From Timema cristinae (taxonomy: Eukaryota > Arthropoda > Insecta > Phasmatodea > Timematidae), in contig JBCFYV010000560.1 of assembly GCA_039000515.1 (NCBI GenBank), positions 30,203-94,202 on the forward strand: a DNA stretch of 64,000 nt. Reading direction: 5' to 3'. The notes beneath the pieces were generated by a model. The model worked only from the letters and a program-made list of their open reading frames with translations. It was not told where the DNA came from and did no database searches. This document shows, one piece after another, positions 22,252 to 34,786 of this stretch (its first letter is position 1; the number at the start of each line of letters is the position of its first letter). The position numbers were made by a program, and so were the translations under genes.

Positions 22252-23208
22252 TAACTATCCAACACCATAATGTTTATTACTTTGAGAGGGATTTAGTACA
22301 TAGTGTATTATTTTGGAATGTATCCTTTATAAAGGAGAGAAATTAAATTAAATTACTTGTAGAAGTTTTTAGAGAAATTGACCTTTGAGTTTGTTGCTCT
22401 AGCTAACGTGCCCTTAATCTGTATGGCTGTGTTCATATTCATAGCTTCATTTGGTGCGCAAGGGCATTCATACGTAAACTTGTAATGATATGGAATTATA
22501 CATCTCAATCATTTATTATTCCCATTTATATTCAAAACCACAATATTTTAAATGAGAGCTGGTGGTAAGATTTATTTGTGTTAAGTTGTTAAGTTGCAAG
22601 GTATGGTGACATATTTCTACGTCTCTGTTTAAAAAGACAACGCAGTTTTGTGGACAGAAACGCACCTGGATGACCACACCTTTTTTCTTTTAGGAAGCTT
22701 CGAGAGGGAAATGTCGTTTGATATACCCCTTCAGGGTACACATCTCTTCACTTTCCTTCCTGACGAGAAGCCGTGTAGGTAGTCTATATGACATCTTAAT
22801 CTGTGTTCTAAATTTCACGTGTCGGGAATTATCATGCATATAAAGTAATAGTCGGGCTTTTATTAAAATCTACAACGTGTGAAATATCTAGCAAAAAACT
22901 GTTTATCTACTCAGAATAAAAAAAAACTATAAAACACCAGAACTTTTATCTTCTAAAACAAGACATCATCCCTTTTTAATTATTATAATACAGAACAGCA
23001 AACTTGGACCCAATTCAATCGTTATATCAAATGTCACCCTAATGGTGGCGTACACACATTAATATATCAGGCTTGCTCTTTAAACGTTACAAACTATGTA
23101 TTTGTTGCTTAGAATAATCTCAGCTTGTAAGTCAGGGGTATCATCCTTTATCTTGATTACTCTTTAGTCTAAATTTGAAGAACTTTTGGAGCAAGTTAAC
23201 TGATTTAC
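22252..23208. other. Unassigned AT-rich DNA
   Basis: No coding or repeat signal is recognised. Confidence 0.5.
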
Positions 23209-23210
23209 AT

Positions 23211-23496
23211 TATTATTATTATTATTATTAGCACCGCGTCTTACTACCCGTTCGGGTTATACACACTTTCGCTAATGTGTAATGGTAGAGTGATTGTTAG
23301 ATGAAATGGAGGACCTACAGTTTAACGTGGGATCCGAACCACGGTGGCGACCTGGCATTCCACACATTCACAAGATGTCTTGTTAGAGGTGAAGGAAGGG
23401 TTTGGTAATCAGATAAATTTGTGCCGGGACCGAGGATTGAACCCCGGACCCCTGGCACAGAAGTCCGACACCTTACCCCTAGACCACCAGGTCACC
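23211..23496 (-). mobile_element. SINE-B copy
   Basis: A complete copy on the minus strand: head with 'ggtctaggggtaaggtgtcg', B box 'ggggttcaatcctcgg', body, shared tail and ATT run at the left edge (23211-23230). It is close in sequence to the copies at 20018 and 29031. A target duplication is not obvious. Confidence 0.88.
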
Positions 23497-23526
23497 TATC
23501 CCTATCAAGTTAATTTCACGCAACTT

Positions 23527-23577
23527 AGTGAGTGAGTGAGTGAGTGAGTGAGTGAGTGAGTGAGTGAGTAAGTGAGT
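23527..23577. repeat. GTGA tetranucleotide microsatellite
   Basis: About 12 units of agtg/gtga, with one changed base near 23568, lie a short distance after the SINE-B copy. Confidence 0.95.
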
Positions 23578-23780
23578 GACCTTTAGGCACACTATTTTTT
23601 AATATTTCTAGAATAATAATTAGAAACTGTTACACTATTTTATATACACTACGTTTACCCTGAAAGGTCATATCTTATAAACTGGGCCATAGTGTAACAT
23701 ATAAAGGTAAGTTTTATACATTTTAGGACAAAGGAGTGTACATACATTGATACGGCGAAAGGTGTAATAGATTTTGCCTA

Positions 23781-24454
23781 CACAGTCTGGGCCAAATAAA
23801 ACCATCTCCAAGAAATAAAACTGTATTAAATAGTATCAATGCACATTAACATTTTTTTAAATAAATAAATGGTAATATTAAAAGTACACTTACATTTATA
23901 TTTTGAAATATTCAGTGTTGTTCTGTGATTTCAAAGTCTCTGTTCAAAATTCTCGCCACCAGTCATATGCACAGTTGCGCGTGACGAATCATGTTAAGAA
24001 AAATGTTGTTCAACTGGAATGCTGGCAATCTCTTGTCATATGTTATTCTCAAGTCTCCCAAAGTCCGTGGCTTGTTCTGGGGGATTCCCAGAGCTAAAAG
24101 TCGCACGGAGACGAGTCTGGAAAGCAGGGTGGCCACAAGTCTTTACTGACTGTTCTTTCCTCCGTAAAATCTGCGTGGAATCGAGCAAGAGACCGATCAG
24201 AAGTCAACTCTGGGCTGCAAATTCTTCATACTATGCATAGCGGATGGTCCCAAGCATTTTGAACAGAGACTTTGAAATCAGTGCAACACTGAACATTTCG
24301 AAAAATAAATATGATCATAAATTGTAAACAAGGAAACAATAAATGTAAGTGTACTTTTAATATTACCATTCATTTAAATAATGTCAAAATTTGCATCGAT
24401 AATATCTATTACAGTTTTATTTCTTGGGGCCGGTTTTATTTGGCCCACCCTGTG
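23781..24454. mobile_element. M3: transposon with long inverted repeats
   Basis: The arms 23781-23953 and 24255-24454 are inverted copies, beginning 'cacagtctgggccaaataaa' at the left and 'cacagggtgggccaaataaa' on the minus strand at the right. Matches include 'ggtaatattaaaagtacact' and 'tttcaaagtctctgttcaaa'. The central 300 bp has no intact ORF. The element looks like a deletion derivative of a DNA transposon; the superfamily is unknown because the flanking duplication is unclear. Confidence 0.8.
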
Positions 24455-24761
24455 TCTTTAGATAATATTATTGATTGAATTATTAAATTAATAAGGTTTT
24501 ATTTTAAATAACAAGATGGACAAATGTACAAACTTAGTAACATATAATACAAAACTATACTAGTTGTATATTACAACGCGAAACGAACAATATGATAATT
24601 ATTTATTTTTCCGACTAGCTCAAGAGATAGTAGCAGCTGTCCGGACAAGAATAATTAAACATTTCAACACTTACCAAAATAGAATGCTTTTATAAGTGAC
24701 ACCTCCAAAGAGCTTGTTTTCAAAAAGGGTTTGGTTACAGGGTATTTAACCACATCAAGGT

Positions 24762-25136
24762 TTAAGGTGGGGATGTAGCGAAAGCGAGAAAGGGTCACTG
24801 TTTTTAAATCAAAACTTTTTTTTTGTTCAAAAATAAATCCAATATTGTCCTAGTTATAAATAAAGAGTTTAATTTTCTTCACATGGTGACCTCAACATTT
24901 TTTTAACATCTATCAAGGGTGTCCTGGAATTTAATGACAACTTTTTATCTTCATTTAAAAAGTGTTTCAATCTATTGTCGCTATGCTCATGACAGATGAT
25001 CAACAGGGGAAGAAAATTAATTTCTGTGTTTGTACTGAAGCAATATTTTATTTATTTTGTCAAAATAATTTTTTTTGCTATACAAATTGCAAAAACATTG
25101 GTCTTTTCTCGCGTCCCCTACATCTCCCACCTTATA
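24762..25136. mobile_element. M1 inverted-repeat element, copy 1
   Basis: It starts 'ttaaggtgg' and ends 'ccacctta'. Internal segments 'gtgtcctggaatttaatg', 'caacttttt', 'gctatgc' and 'gacagat' are shared with the copies at 56525 and 63280. The outer 60 bp form imperfect inverted repeats. No coding capacity is seen, so it behaves like a MITE. Confidence 0.75.
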
Positions 25137-27069
25137 AAGACCTGCGCGGTGGCTGTGCACTTCCTTTATCACCCACCAAGACATTTCCAAAACCCTGGTT
25201 TTGTAGAAACTCTTTGATCCACTCGTCATGCACAACGCGGGGTTATATTCATGAATATTGCATAACAAAGTTGAAACACATTATTTTCAATGATGACTTT
25301 CATAATAGATACATAGTAAATAGCACACAATATATAAAGTTTAATTGTGTATGCATTACGCATGGAGTTGAGTATAGACGACCCTTGGACTTGGGGCGTA
25401 TCAACCAATGAGAATGCAAGAAGAGGCTCTCTAGCCAATTAAACGCCAGTACACACAGCATGTTTGATATGCCTTGTAGCAGCCATACTGGTTTGTTATT
25501 ATTGAAGTTTACTTGTTTTACCGTCAATGGCTACGTTTGTATAATGATTGAAAATGAAGGGGAAATATTACACTTCTGGTTTTGTTATAGAGAATTTGGT
25601 CTACCATGATACGCATGACAGTAACAAATTCAGAACTAAATAAAAATAAAATTTGATTTAATAGAGCAGACACCAGATAAATTAGTTTAATTTTATGTTT
25701 CAAAAGATACAGTTTAATGAACGATGTGTTTCTAGTAAAGTATTTAAGTTTAGTACCTTATGCAGTAGAACTAAAAGGTTAGACCAAATTCTCTTAATAC
25801 AAAACACGATTTAATAAGACTTTGTACTTGTTTTATGGATTATTCATTGTACACACTATTTCCTGTTAGTTATGCTTTACGCATAAATATAAACCGTGTA
25901 AAATGCATACAAAATCGAAAGTGAACTGAATAGTTTAAGTTCGTCCATACGTAGGTTTATACACTATAAATTATACTTATTTAATCGAGTAATACTTTTT
26001 TTTACCGTGTTTGTCTTGTAACAGAATTATTTTAACACACTTAGCAAGATGCTCCTTAAAGTTGTTTCTAATGCGTTCAACATTTCTTATCGAGTCGTGA
26101 ATAGGCTAGCGTCAATATAAATTAAAACTTATGATAAAAATATGCCATTTATTAAGCTTACAAATACAGTTCATTTTCGAAATGTTCAGACAATTACTAC
26201 ATATTTTAGAGGGAATAATCATTCATGCTGTGAGGTAGCTTAACTTCTTCTATCTGTGTCTACGTCTGTATTGAGCTTTGCGAGATATCAATCGCACGCA
26301 GAGGTATGACATTTTAAAATTGATAACACCTTTGCCCAAACTTGTGCACCTCGAAACAAGAATTTTAAAATTTGGATTTGATTTTTTTTCCCCCCGGATT
26401 ATTTAAAAATTGGGTCGGGTGAAATAAATGGAAGAGATTTTTTTTTCTTTCTGTTTGAAGCAAATAAAATGAGGTACTTTTGCTATTATTTTATAAAATG
26501 TGAAAACTAGCGAAATCTAATTTATATCAATTATTTATAACTTAAGGTTTAAACTTACTTATCAAATTTAAAATAAACTCACTAAACTAACAGGGAAAAA
26601 AAATCTTTTTATTTTATTCACAGCAAAAACAGAACAATATAAACCTCAAAACTAAACAACCACAACCGTGGTCTTTTTGTTCTATATTATTTAAAACAAA
26701 GAGTTTTTTGCCAATTAATTTATTCCCTCGCACATCGTTTAAATCTGACTTCTTAGTCAGTAAAAACGTACACGAATGATCACCGGTATAAAGTACTCAA
26801 TCAGAACATGTTTCTTCCTAATGAAATACAAAACATGATGGTAAAAAAGTTTGTGTTCGTCTAAATTATAGGCTAGGGAATATCTACCCGGAGGTACTAA
26901 ACTAACATAAATGTATCTCGATTAAAAACTAATCACAATGGTCCATATTATTGTAGCTTATCTGCCAATAAAATGTTTAAACAAATTAGTACTCTAAAAT
27001 GTATCTAAAATTCTAAAAATATAATGTATGTAGTCCTTAAGTAATATGAAACTTAATAATAATACTAGA
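25137..27069. other. Unassigned AT-rich DNA
   Basis: About 1.9 kb without a recognised gene or repeat. Small ORFs near 25230-25530 have no known motif. CCAAT-like motifs near 25400-25440 are too weak to call a promoter. Confidence 0.45.
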
Positions 27070-27616
27070 CAGAGTGTTAGGAAACTCCTAGCCCAAACTG
27101 CATATATAGTTTGTTTGAACCAGAATTAATAAAAAATCCCTATACACTTAAATCCGGAAAATTATGCTAATACCATTAAATTGTGTTCAAAGCTTCGGCG
27201 TACGGTGCCGGGAGAGCAAAGCTGTGCAAGCATGCGTGTACAACAAGTTGCATTGGAGTTAGGCGCGTAGCACTGCACATGTAATAATGGCATCACTTTC
27301 TGTGATGTAGGACCGTTAATGAGGACCCTCAGAACGTATTCCCATTTCTATCCACACTGGTGTGTTGTTTACTATCAATTGCTATATGTTCTGCTGCCTT
27401 TATCCGAGATGTAGAGGTGTCTAGTGCCGCGCGCCTAGCTCTTATGCAACCTGATGTACACGCATGCTTGCACAGCTTTTCTTTCCCGGTGTTATACGCC
27501 GAAACTTTGAACACAATTTAATGGTATTAACATAGTTTTCCGGATGTAACTGTATAGGGTTTTTGTATTACTTTTGGTTCAGAAAAACTATATGTGCAGT
27601 TTAGGCGTTGAGTTTC
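27070..27616. mobile_element. M2 inverted-repeat element, copy 1
   Basis: Inverted arms of about 200 bp start 'cagagtgttaggaaactcct' at the left. Both arms contain 'gctgtgcaagcatgcgtgta', 'taccattaaattgtgttcaa' and a 'catccggaaaa'-type motif. The centre (27280-27395) is unique and matches the centre of copy 2 in reverse complement. The right terminus is decayed. No intact ORF remains. Confidence 0.82.
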
Positions 27617-28479
27617 AAAATTCAAATAAGTTATTAAGTTTTAATTTTCTGGGTATCACATCAGGATATAAGGAGACTACACCAATTCAGGAGTAGTGTG
27701 TACATTCTAAACAGATTTTAATTATCTTTGATCCAATTAATATAATTTGACTTGATTTAGTGTTGATGCATTCTCGAATAATCGAGTGGTTGTTTGCACA
27801 TCAACGTGTCGTATTCAGTTTACTTGATGGATGCTCGAAAGCTAATCTGGTGGCTGATGATCCACTCGACAATACGTGTAGACTGTGAAGGGCTTGTTTG
27901 TATTGTAACCATTGTCTCGTCAGAACAACATGGCTGCCCCCAGGAGGCTCGTATTACACAGACACGATGCGTTTGAGCTAGTACTGCAGTTACTAAACTG
28001 CCCACCAGAGACAGTGTCGCTGCTAGCGCTTGTCCGTGAAGGTATTAGATTGAGATAGACTGTCCATGTGTCCAGAGGTCAACGTAGGGTTGGAAGAAGA
28101 CAGCTGCTGTATAGATAGAGTTGTGCATTTAGACTAAAGTAGGATTTTAGTGGGAATAAAGCTTTATGAAATACAAATTTTCTTTGAAGTTATCATTATC
28201 ATCAACACATTTTTCCAGCCTGTGGTTGGGTCAGTCTAGTAACATGCTTCCGTCTCATGGGGTTAGGGAGATTTTTTGAGGGGGGGGGGGGGTGTATTTC
28301 AAAGTCGTAAATTTATGACATTGTGTTACGACTTCTATTAAACTCTAATAAATAAGAACATTGTTATTTTATACATTATTGTTGGAACTTTATTTGTGGG
28401 AGAGAGTAGGTGGAGGAAGCAAGATACGCTTTTAAAATCAATTTAGAATGTCCACCATACTCCCCTATAATAATTTTTT
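27617..28479. other. Unassigned DNA with a possible short coding segment
   Basis: At 27930-28058 an ATG in a good context (aacaacATGG) opens 42 codons ('MAAPRRLVLHRHDAFELVLQ' onward) that are clearly richer in G+C than the surroundings. No family is recognised. It could be a first exon, a transposon piece, or chance. A run of about 14 G lies at 28280-28293. Confidence 0.3.
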
Positions 28480-28860
28480 TTTTTTTCAAATTTGAATACT
28501 CCTGAAGGCATTTTAAGTAGTTTCCTTCGGAAAATTTTTTAAAATTGAATGTCTCTACAAGTTATTTTAAGAAGTGCTAACCAGATTGTTTTAAATATAA
28601 ATTAGATTCCAAAGAATATATTTGAAGTGGTCTTCCACCAAGATTATTTTGAAATTGGATGCTCTTAGAAGCTATTTGGAGTGGTCCTCGTCTGGATTTT
28701 TTTTAATAATAAAGGTATATAAAAGCTATTTTAAGTGAGAGATGTTCGCCTGTATTTAAAAAAAAATTGATGCCTTTAGAAGCTATTTGGAGGGGTCCTT
28801 CTTTAGCAAATGTTCTAAAAGTTAATACCTTTGTAATTTATTTTTAAGTTTAATACAAGG
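28480..28860. repeat. Degenerate tandem repeat of about 60-110 bp
   Basis: Related segments recur around 28545, 28655, 28710 and 28770. Each has 'gatgc/tct(t)tagaagctattt', 'ggagtggtcct' and a T-rich run. Divergence is high, so this is an old local duplication series. Confidence 0.6.
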
Positions 28861-29030
28861 CCATCTTCAAGCTTCATATTATAAATTTCGAGGGTAGGTG
28901 GCCGGGAGGGGGGGGGGGGGGGGAAGCTATAAACTCCTCCTCACTAAGCCCATGCAATCCATCTTCCTCTTTCCTTCCACCACTCTTCCATTACTATCCT
29001 CTCATTAAACTTTGATAAAATGTCATTATA

Positions 29031-29337
29031 TTATTATTATTATTATTATTATATTATTATTATTATTATTAGCACCACGTCTTACTACCCATTCGGGTTA
29101 TACGCACTTACGCTAATGTGTAATGGTAGGGTGATTGTGAGATGAAATGAAGGGCCTACAGTTTAACGTGGAATCCGAACCACGGTGGAGGCCTGGCTTT
29201 CCCCACGTTCACAATATGTCTTGTCAGAGGTGAAGGAAGGGTTTGGAAATCAGATAAATCTGTGCCGGGACCGAGGATTGAACCCCGGCCGCTAGCACAG
29301 AAGTCTGACACCTTACCCCTAGACCACCAGGTCACCT
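29031..29337 (-). mobile_element. SINE-B copy with 10-bp target duplication
   Basis: Minus-strand full-length SINE-B with an expanded ATT tail (29031-29070). The flanks TGTCATTATA lie at 29021-29030 and 29338-29347, a perfect 10-bp duplication. Confidence 0.92.
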
Positions 29338-29949
29338 TGTCATTATATTATAAGTATTATTTTATAAGAATTGATATTATCTACCAAAAAGACACTTAAG
29401 ATGAAATGACGTATGAATGTATGAAAACAATTTTAGTAACTTTTGTAACCGTGAGATAATGTTCTTCTAACTGAAATCCCAATATAATAGGTATTCTTTA
29501 TGATGAAAATATCACAAACTCACAGATCTACCAATCACCAACGTTATCTCCTCTGCCACAGTAGCAACCCTTCATATACCAACAATATCTTTACCTTACA
29601 GCCTTGCCACATTAGCCAAACGAATGTGTATTGTGAACAGCTCTCTTCAGCCTTCCAAGTCAGAGAATACCCCAGGCCTAATAGACAAACCAAGTCTCCA
29701 GAGACGACAATGAGCCCCCAGGTAAATCTGAAGACATCCTTCTCACAACACAGCACCACGCTGGTCTACACAGAATAAACACCATCCTCAAAATGGACTA
29801 CAAGTTCCTTACCAGTTTTACTCAGACGAAAAACATTCTTAATTCGTCTTTTAAGAGTTGCATTCAATTGGGCCCTCAACCAACTCAATATCCTAGTGTG
29901 CCCAAAACTTGCATACCTCAAGAGAAACCTTGACTACTAAAAGATCATG
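29338..29949. other. Unassigned DNA, possibly upstream part of the next retroelement fragment
   Basis: A 92-aa ORF at 29500-29778 has no recognised motif. Its base composition resembles the fragment that follows, so it may be part of the same decayed element. Confidence 0.35.
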
Positions 29950-30229
29950 ACCTTGTGGTTATCTCCGCTGCGACACGTGTGCAAGTCACTCCCTTCAATA
30001 GCAAGATCACTAAAATGAATACAAAATACCCGCTCATCCCTAATGTAAAACAAATAACTTGGTGTATCAACTGCAGTGCAAATATTGTAATAGAGAATAT
30101 ATAGGCCTTGCTACAGTTTCGCTCGGAGAGAAGACGAACAACCACGGTTTCGACATCATCCACAAGAACCTGGACAAACTTGTACTCATCCATGTAAATA
30201 CTCAACCTGCTACACCACCAAAATATTGA
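29950..30229 (+). pseudogene. GIY-YIG-like endonuclease fragment of a retroelement
   Basis: One frame gives 'CGYLRCDTCASHS' (from 29954), a stop near 29996, then 'NLVYQLQCKYCNREYIGLA' (about 30053-30110) and 'NNHGFDIIHKNLDKLV'. The order Cys-rich segment, VY.L.C..C...YIG, then N.H..DI fits GIY-YIG domains carried by Penelope-like and related retroelements. Without an RT domain nearby the element type is uncertain. Confidence 0.5.
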
Positions 30230-31822
30230 GAACATTCCTAAAATAGTGCAACAGTTCTCAACTCACACGATAAGAACTGGCCCACCAATGAATTACCAAA
30301 TCAAGATTACCATCCAGCCTTTACAGAAGACAGTTGCTATCTCCCTGAGATACACAATACTGTGGATTTTATTTCATTTTCAAAATGTATTACCACATTA
30401 AAAAAAAGTAATCATTAATTTATAAATCTATTTTATTTACTTTTATTGTGCTTTTAATTAGATAAATTGAATTTATACAATTAAAGGTGTGAAAAACCTT
30501 TTATTCCAACTTCAGTTTACCACAGTGATTTAAACAGTTTATTCAAAATCAAAATGGAATGGAAGCCAGAAGAAAGGAAAAAGCCGTATCATTTGTGCAT
30601 CGAATTCCTCCCATATTTTTTCCCCTTTCCCTTGGTGGGTTTTCTTCTCTAAATTTTCACTTAATTAATTTATCTTTCCTTATTTTCCCAATTTATATCA
30701 TTGTATAATCATTTATCCACTGAGCCTCCTCATTGTCAAACATTATTACCAAGTAGAAATACCTCGTGAAATATCGAATCAAGAGTATGTATTCTCCTAC
30801 TGTACAATCACTACCCAAGCACTGTAACTATGGCGATCTAATCCAGTAAAATAGGTTTTAACTAACTTATATATAATACAGTAGAACTCACTTATATTAT
30901 ATTTTAATATTGCCTTGACTGTTAATATTTTTTTGGATTTAATTTTAGTGATTGTAGTAGTTGTTTAATAGTGGCGCTTTGGCAATAAAAAACCTAGTTA
31001 TATGTGATTTGTAAAAAAATACACATTACATATTTATTTAGAGCTTGTATATGTATATGTATATTTGTATTCTCACAACATGTGTGTGTTTTGACTACTG
31101 TAAATTTACTTAATGTAAACATTGCTGCAGATATTGTTTCAACATCCGCAATATTTCATTGAGTTTTTTTTCTGTGTAACAGTCTATGTAACATCCTGAA
31201 TGTGAATGAAATTATTGCAAATTTGTTGGCAAACTGTGGATAGACCAAACAAATAAAGATCCAAACAAAGGTAGAGAGTTAGCTCAGTGATAGCATGCTT
31301 CATTCTAACTTGTGAGGGTGATTCATGTTACTTAAAAATATTGATATAGGTGATTTATTAATTAAATTAGCAAATTGGATTTCTTATGTTTAAAGCATCC
31401 ATTAAAATTGCACGTGTTACAAGTAGCTTCATAAAATCAAACTATAAACTTAACTGCAAAAAAAAAAAAAATTTTTTTTACTCTTAGCTTTATGAAACAT
31501 TATTATATAATTTGCTACGAGTGAACTTTCTGGTAAATGACATACCCTGGTATGTTTATCTTATAATATCCCTTCTCTTCTCCTGGAACCCACCAAGTAC
31601 TATTTGAGGTGCATTGGGGCAGCATTTAGTTAGTCCCACGTGATAAAATAATCTTCCGGGCTGTAACCTCGCTATGTTATGACCGCTAGCCTTTTCATAG
31701 AGGATGGGAGCGCATATGTTTAGTAAACACTCTATAGAAGTACCATCGTATAACCGACTAATTTAATAACAAGGAACGATAAATATAGTTAATTATAAAA
31801 CCATCCGATGGGTGCCCATATG
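30230..31822. other. Unassigned AT-rich DNA
   Basis: About 1.6 kb without a gene. A weak tRNA-like A-box motif, 'gttagctcagtgatagcatg', lies at 31280-31300 without a convincing B box and may be a decayed SINE head. Confidence 0.45.
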
Positions 31823-32379
31823 CAGAGTGTTCGGAAACTAATAGCTCAAACTACACATACTGTTTGTTTGAACCAAAAGTAATACAAAATCCTTATTCAC
31901 TTACATCCAGCAAACTATGCTAATACCATTCAATTGTGTTCATAGTTCGGCGTACTGCGCCGAGACTGTAAAACTGTGCAAGCATGCGTGTACAACAGGT
32001 TGCATAGAAGCTAGGCACGTGGCACTACACACCTCAACATGTTGGAGCACGGCAGCATAACATATAACAATTGATAGTAAACAACACACCAGTGTGGATA
32101 GAAATGAGAATACGTTCTGAGGGTCCTCATTAACGGTCCTACATCACAGAAAGTGATGCCATTATTACATGTACAGTGATGCGCGCCTAGCTCCAATGCA
32201 ACTTGTTGTACACGAATGCTTAAAAATCTTTGCTTTCCTGGGGCTGTACACCGAAACTTTGAACACAATTTAATGGTATTATCATAGTTTTACGGATGTA
32301 AGTGTAGGGGGATTTTGTATTACTTTTGGTTCAACCAAGCTATCTGTGCAGTTTGGGCTGTGAGTTCTCCAACACCCTG
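31823..32379. mobile_element. M2 inverted-repeat element, copy 2
   Basis: Both ends are recognisable: 'cagagtgttcggaaacta' at the left and, on the minus strand, 'cagggtgttggagaact' at the right. It has the same long arms as copy 1, but the unique centre (about 32045-32165) is in the opposite orientation. TA follows the right end (32380-32381); the left flank reads TATG, so a TA target duplication is possible. Confidence 0.85.
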
Positions 32380-33139
32380 TATATCACTACGGATATACCG
32401 GTACTACCATTGATACCAACTATTCCTAGACCATGCAGCGGTCCTATGTTAAACTACATCCTCTGGTGAAGTACCGGACACAACTGAACTGCTACTCGGA
32501 ACGGAAGGCATTGTGTCAATAGCAGGAATTAGCTTTTACCAAGCACACATAGCAACTGTCCCGTGAACAAGATTATTCATGCTACTACTGAAGTTAGTAG
32601 TCCACCTTAACTCAGTCGGTAGCGAGTCTCTCAACTGAACATAGGGATCTGGCTTTGATTTTCTTCATAGACGTAGCAATGAATACCGGTGAAATGGATA
32701 AATTAACGACCGAGAGAATGAGTGCTGTGTCTATCCTAGAATTAAGTTAGTTTGTAAGTCGCGTGCTGTTATAATCAGCCTGTACTGAATATAGGTAAGG
32801 GTGATTCTAATCGCAACAGGTTAAAATTATAATGTTAAGAAAATAAAGCTATGGATAAACATTTGGAGGATCTTCAAGTATTTTATTTAAATGTTTTTTA
32901 CCTCCGACTGTTTCAAAAGGATAGGAGAAGGAGGAGAAAAGAGGGGGAAATGATCTCAAAGACAACCCTGATTCTCAGCAAGTTAACTGTGACCTATTCC
33001 CGGGCCTCTAGGGGGTACCTAACGATTGTGAAGGTTTAAATTTGATTAAAACAGGAAATTACTTAATGACATCTAATTAATGCCCATTAAATATCGTAGT
33101 TAATTGGCTGATTTTGACGCAGGTAGTGATGACTTTTTT
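32380..33139. other. Unassigned DNA with a SINE-D head relic
   Basis: 32608-32660 resembles the head of the element at 56247 ('cttaactcagtcggtagcg' and 'gatctggctttgattt'), suggesting a decayed SINE-D. The rest is unassigned; the ORF at 32851-33039 has no known motif. Confidence 0.4.
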
Positions 33140-33372
33140 TTATTGCCACTGCATCTTACTTCCAATCCGGGATAAACGAAAATAACCACGCTGGTTAAGT
33201 AGGGATTAGGTAGGTGGATTTTAGAGGAAGTTTATCCGCATTTGCGTAGAAGGAGAGGGAGAAAACATCTAGAAAAATACTCCTTTAATACACTTTGCCG
33301 GAACTCAAACCCTGACCTCCCAGTCACAGTAAAACCAGATTATATGAGCCTTAAATTTAGACTGCGTACCCA
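33140..33372 (-). mobile_element. SINE-A copy, strongly diverged
   Basis: On the plus strand the order tail ('gcatcttacttccaatccgg'), 'agaggaagtttatccgcatt', 'ggagagggagaaaac', then 'ggaactcaaaccctgacctc' follows a reversed SINE-A. Head residues are mostly lost. Confidence 0.55.
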
Positions 33373-33477
33373 TCGATGCGGGTGTAGTAACTGCTTCGCT
33401 TACATTGTAAAGTTATTTTAAAGCTTTTATGAGAATTTGAAAATAAACAATTATTAAGTTTATCTATCACTTTTAGA

Positions 33478-33700
33478 TCACCTCTGTGGTCTAATGGCCA
33501 GAATTCCTAGCTACAGATCCAGAAGTCCCTGGTTCGATCCCCGACGCTTCCAGAGTTTCTGTGAACGAAACGAGCTCAACTCAACCTCATGAGGATAAAT
33601 GAGGAGTTACTTGAATGGAAAAGTAGCGGCTCCGGCCTAGAAAACTAAAATTAGCAAGAGGGTTCGTTGTGCTGACCACATGACACCCTATATCCTCAGA
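33478..33700 (+). mobile_element. tRNA-derived SINE (SINE-E)
   Basis: The head 'cacctctgtggtctaatggc' and 'ccctggttcgatccccgacg' resemble internal A and B boxes. The body 'gtagcggctccggcctagaa' and 'gtgctgaccacatgacaccc' differs from the other families here. Only one copy is seen in the window. Confidence 0.6.
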
Positions 33701-33825
33701 AGTGGACACTATATTCGCCAACAGACGATGACCTCTCGGTATTGCTCAGTTGTGGGCAGAAACTATGTTTTTTTTTAAATGAATTGCTTTTAAGCGTAAT
33801 TATAAATGTAACAAACTGTGCCGGT

Positions 33826-34038
33826 TGACATTTAGTCTGGTAATCTGTGACGGGGATGTACGAGATCGAATCCCGGCTGGATGTCTGTTTATCTCTCTTA
33901 CAAATTGTTTTTAGCCCTAACTCCACGTGAATTCTGGTACATTTCCTTTTAAATATACCTTATTCACCTGTATCACATCAGCGTAATTAATATATACCCG
34001 TGTAACCGGAATGCTTAGCGATACGCCGTGGAACAAAA
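33826..34038 (+). mobile_element. SINE-A copy, diverged and 5'-truncated
   Basis: It keeps the B-box region 'gagatcgaatcccggctgg', 'ccctaactccacgtgaattc', 'catcagcgtaatta' and a decayed tail 'accggaatgcttagcgatac'. Confidence 0.6.
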
Positions 34039-34387
34039 TAGCTATGTACATTATTTTACAAGCTATGCTAGCTAAGAGACTTTGGTTCGAATCTGCGATT
34101 GTGTATTTAAATTGCAGTATGAAAACAGATTAAGAACACGTGATCGAGAGAACCCCATATAACCATTAACGATCGTGTGTTTCCTTTGTGTGGGTTGAAA
34201 ACATTTGCGTCAAATTAGGATAACATATTTAGTTCCGTGTTGATAAAATATAAATATTTAATAAAACTCGTATTTAAATACCTTTTAATGTAAATTTCCT
34301 TTTGAAACTGTGCCGCGTCTTTTGATTCGGACCATGGTACCAAATATAATAGTAATAAAATCACAATCCATTTTCAGTTCTTAAATT

Positions 34388-34786
34388 ACTAACTACTAAC
34401 TACTAACTACTACTACTACTAGCTACTACTAGCTACTACTAGCTACTACTAACTACTATTAACTACTACTACAACAACTATTACTACCACCACCACCACC
34501 ACCACCACTACTACTATTACTATTACTACTATTACTACTTAGCACCGCGTCTTACTACTTGTTCAGGTTATACGCTTAAGTACTAATTACGCCAATGGGT
34601 TAGGAATTGACAAGGTTGAATTTAGAGGAAGTGAACCCGCATTTGCGTGGAGGTAGAGTGGAAAACCATCTAGGGAAAACCACCCTCAGTTCACCTAGGT
34701 GAGATTAAAACCTCGATCGCCCCGTCTTCTGCAATCTTGCTAAACACGAAACTAGCGCGTTAGCTAACTACGCCACCGAGGCAGGT
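34388..34786 (-). mobile_element. SINE-A copy with tail turned into a microsatellite
   Basis: Minus-strand SINE-A at 34541-34786 (head 'gcctcggtggcgtagttagc'). Its 3' tail is about 150 bp of ACT, AGCT, ACC and ATT repeats (34388-34540). Perfect flanks AGTTCTTAAATT lie at 34376-34387 and 34787-34798. The duplications enclose the microsatellite, so the tail belongs to the insertion or grew within it. Confidence 0.93.

Noticed and set aside
25380..25450. Promoter with CCAAT boxes
   Set aside because: Two CCAAT-like motifs occur, but there is no TATA box, start site or downstream coding sequence.
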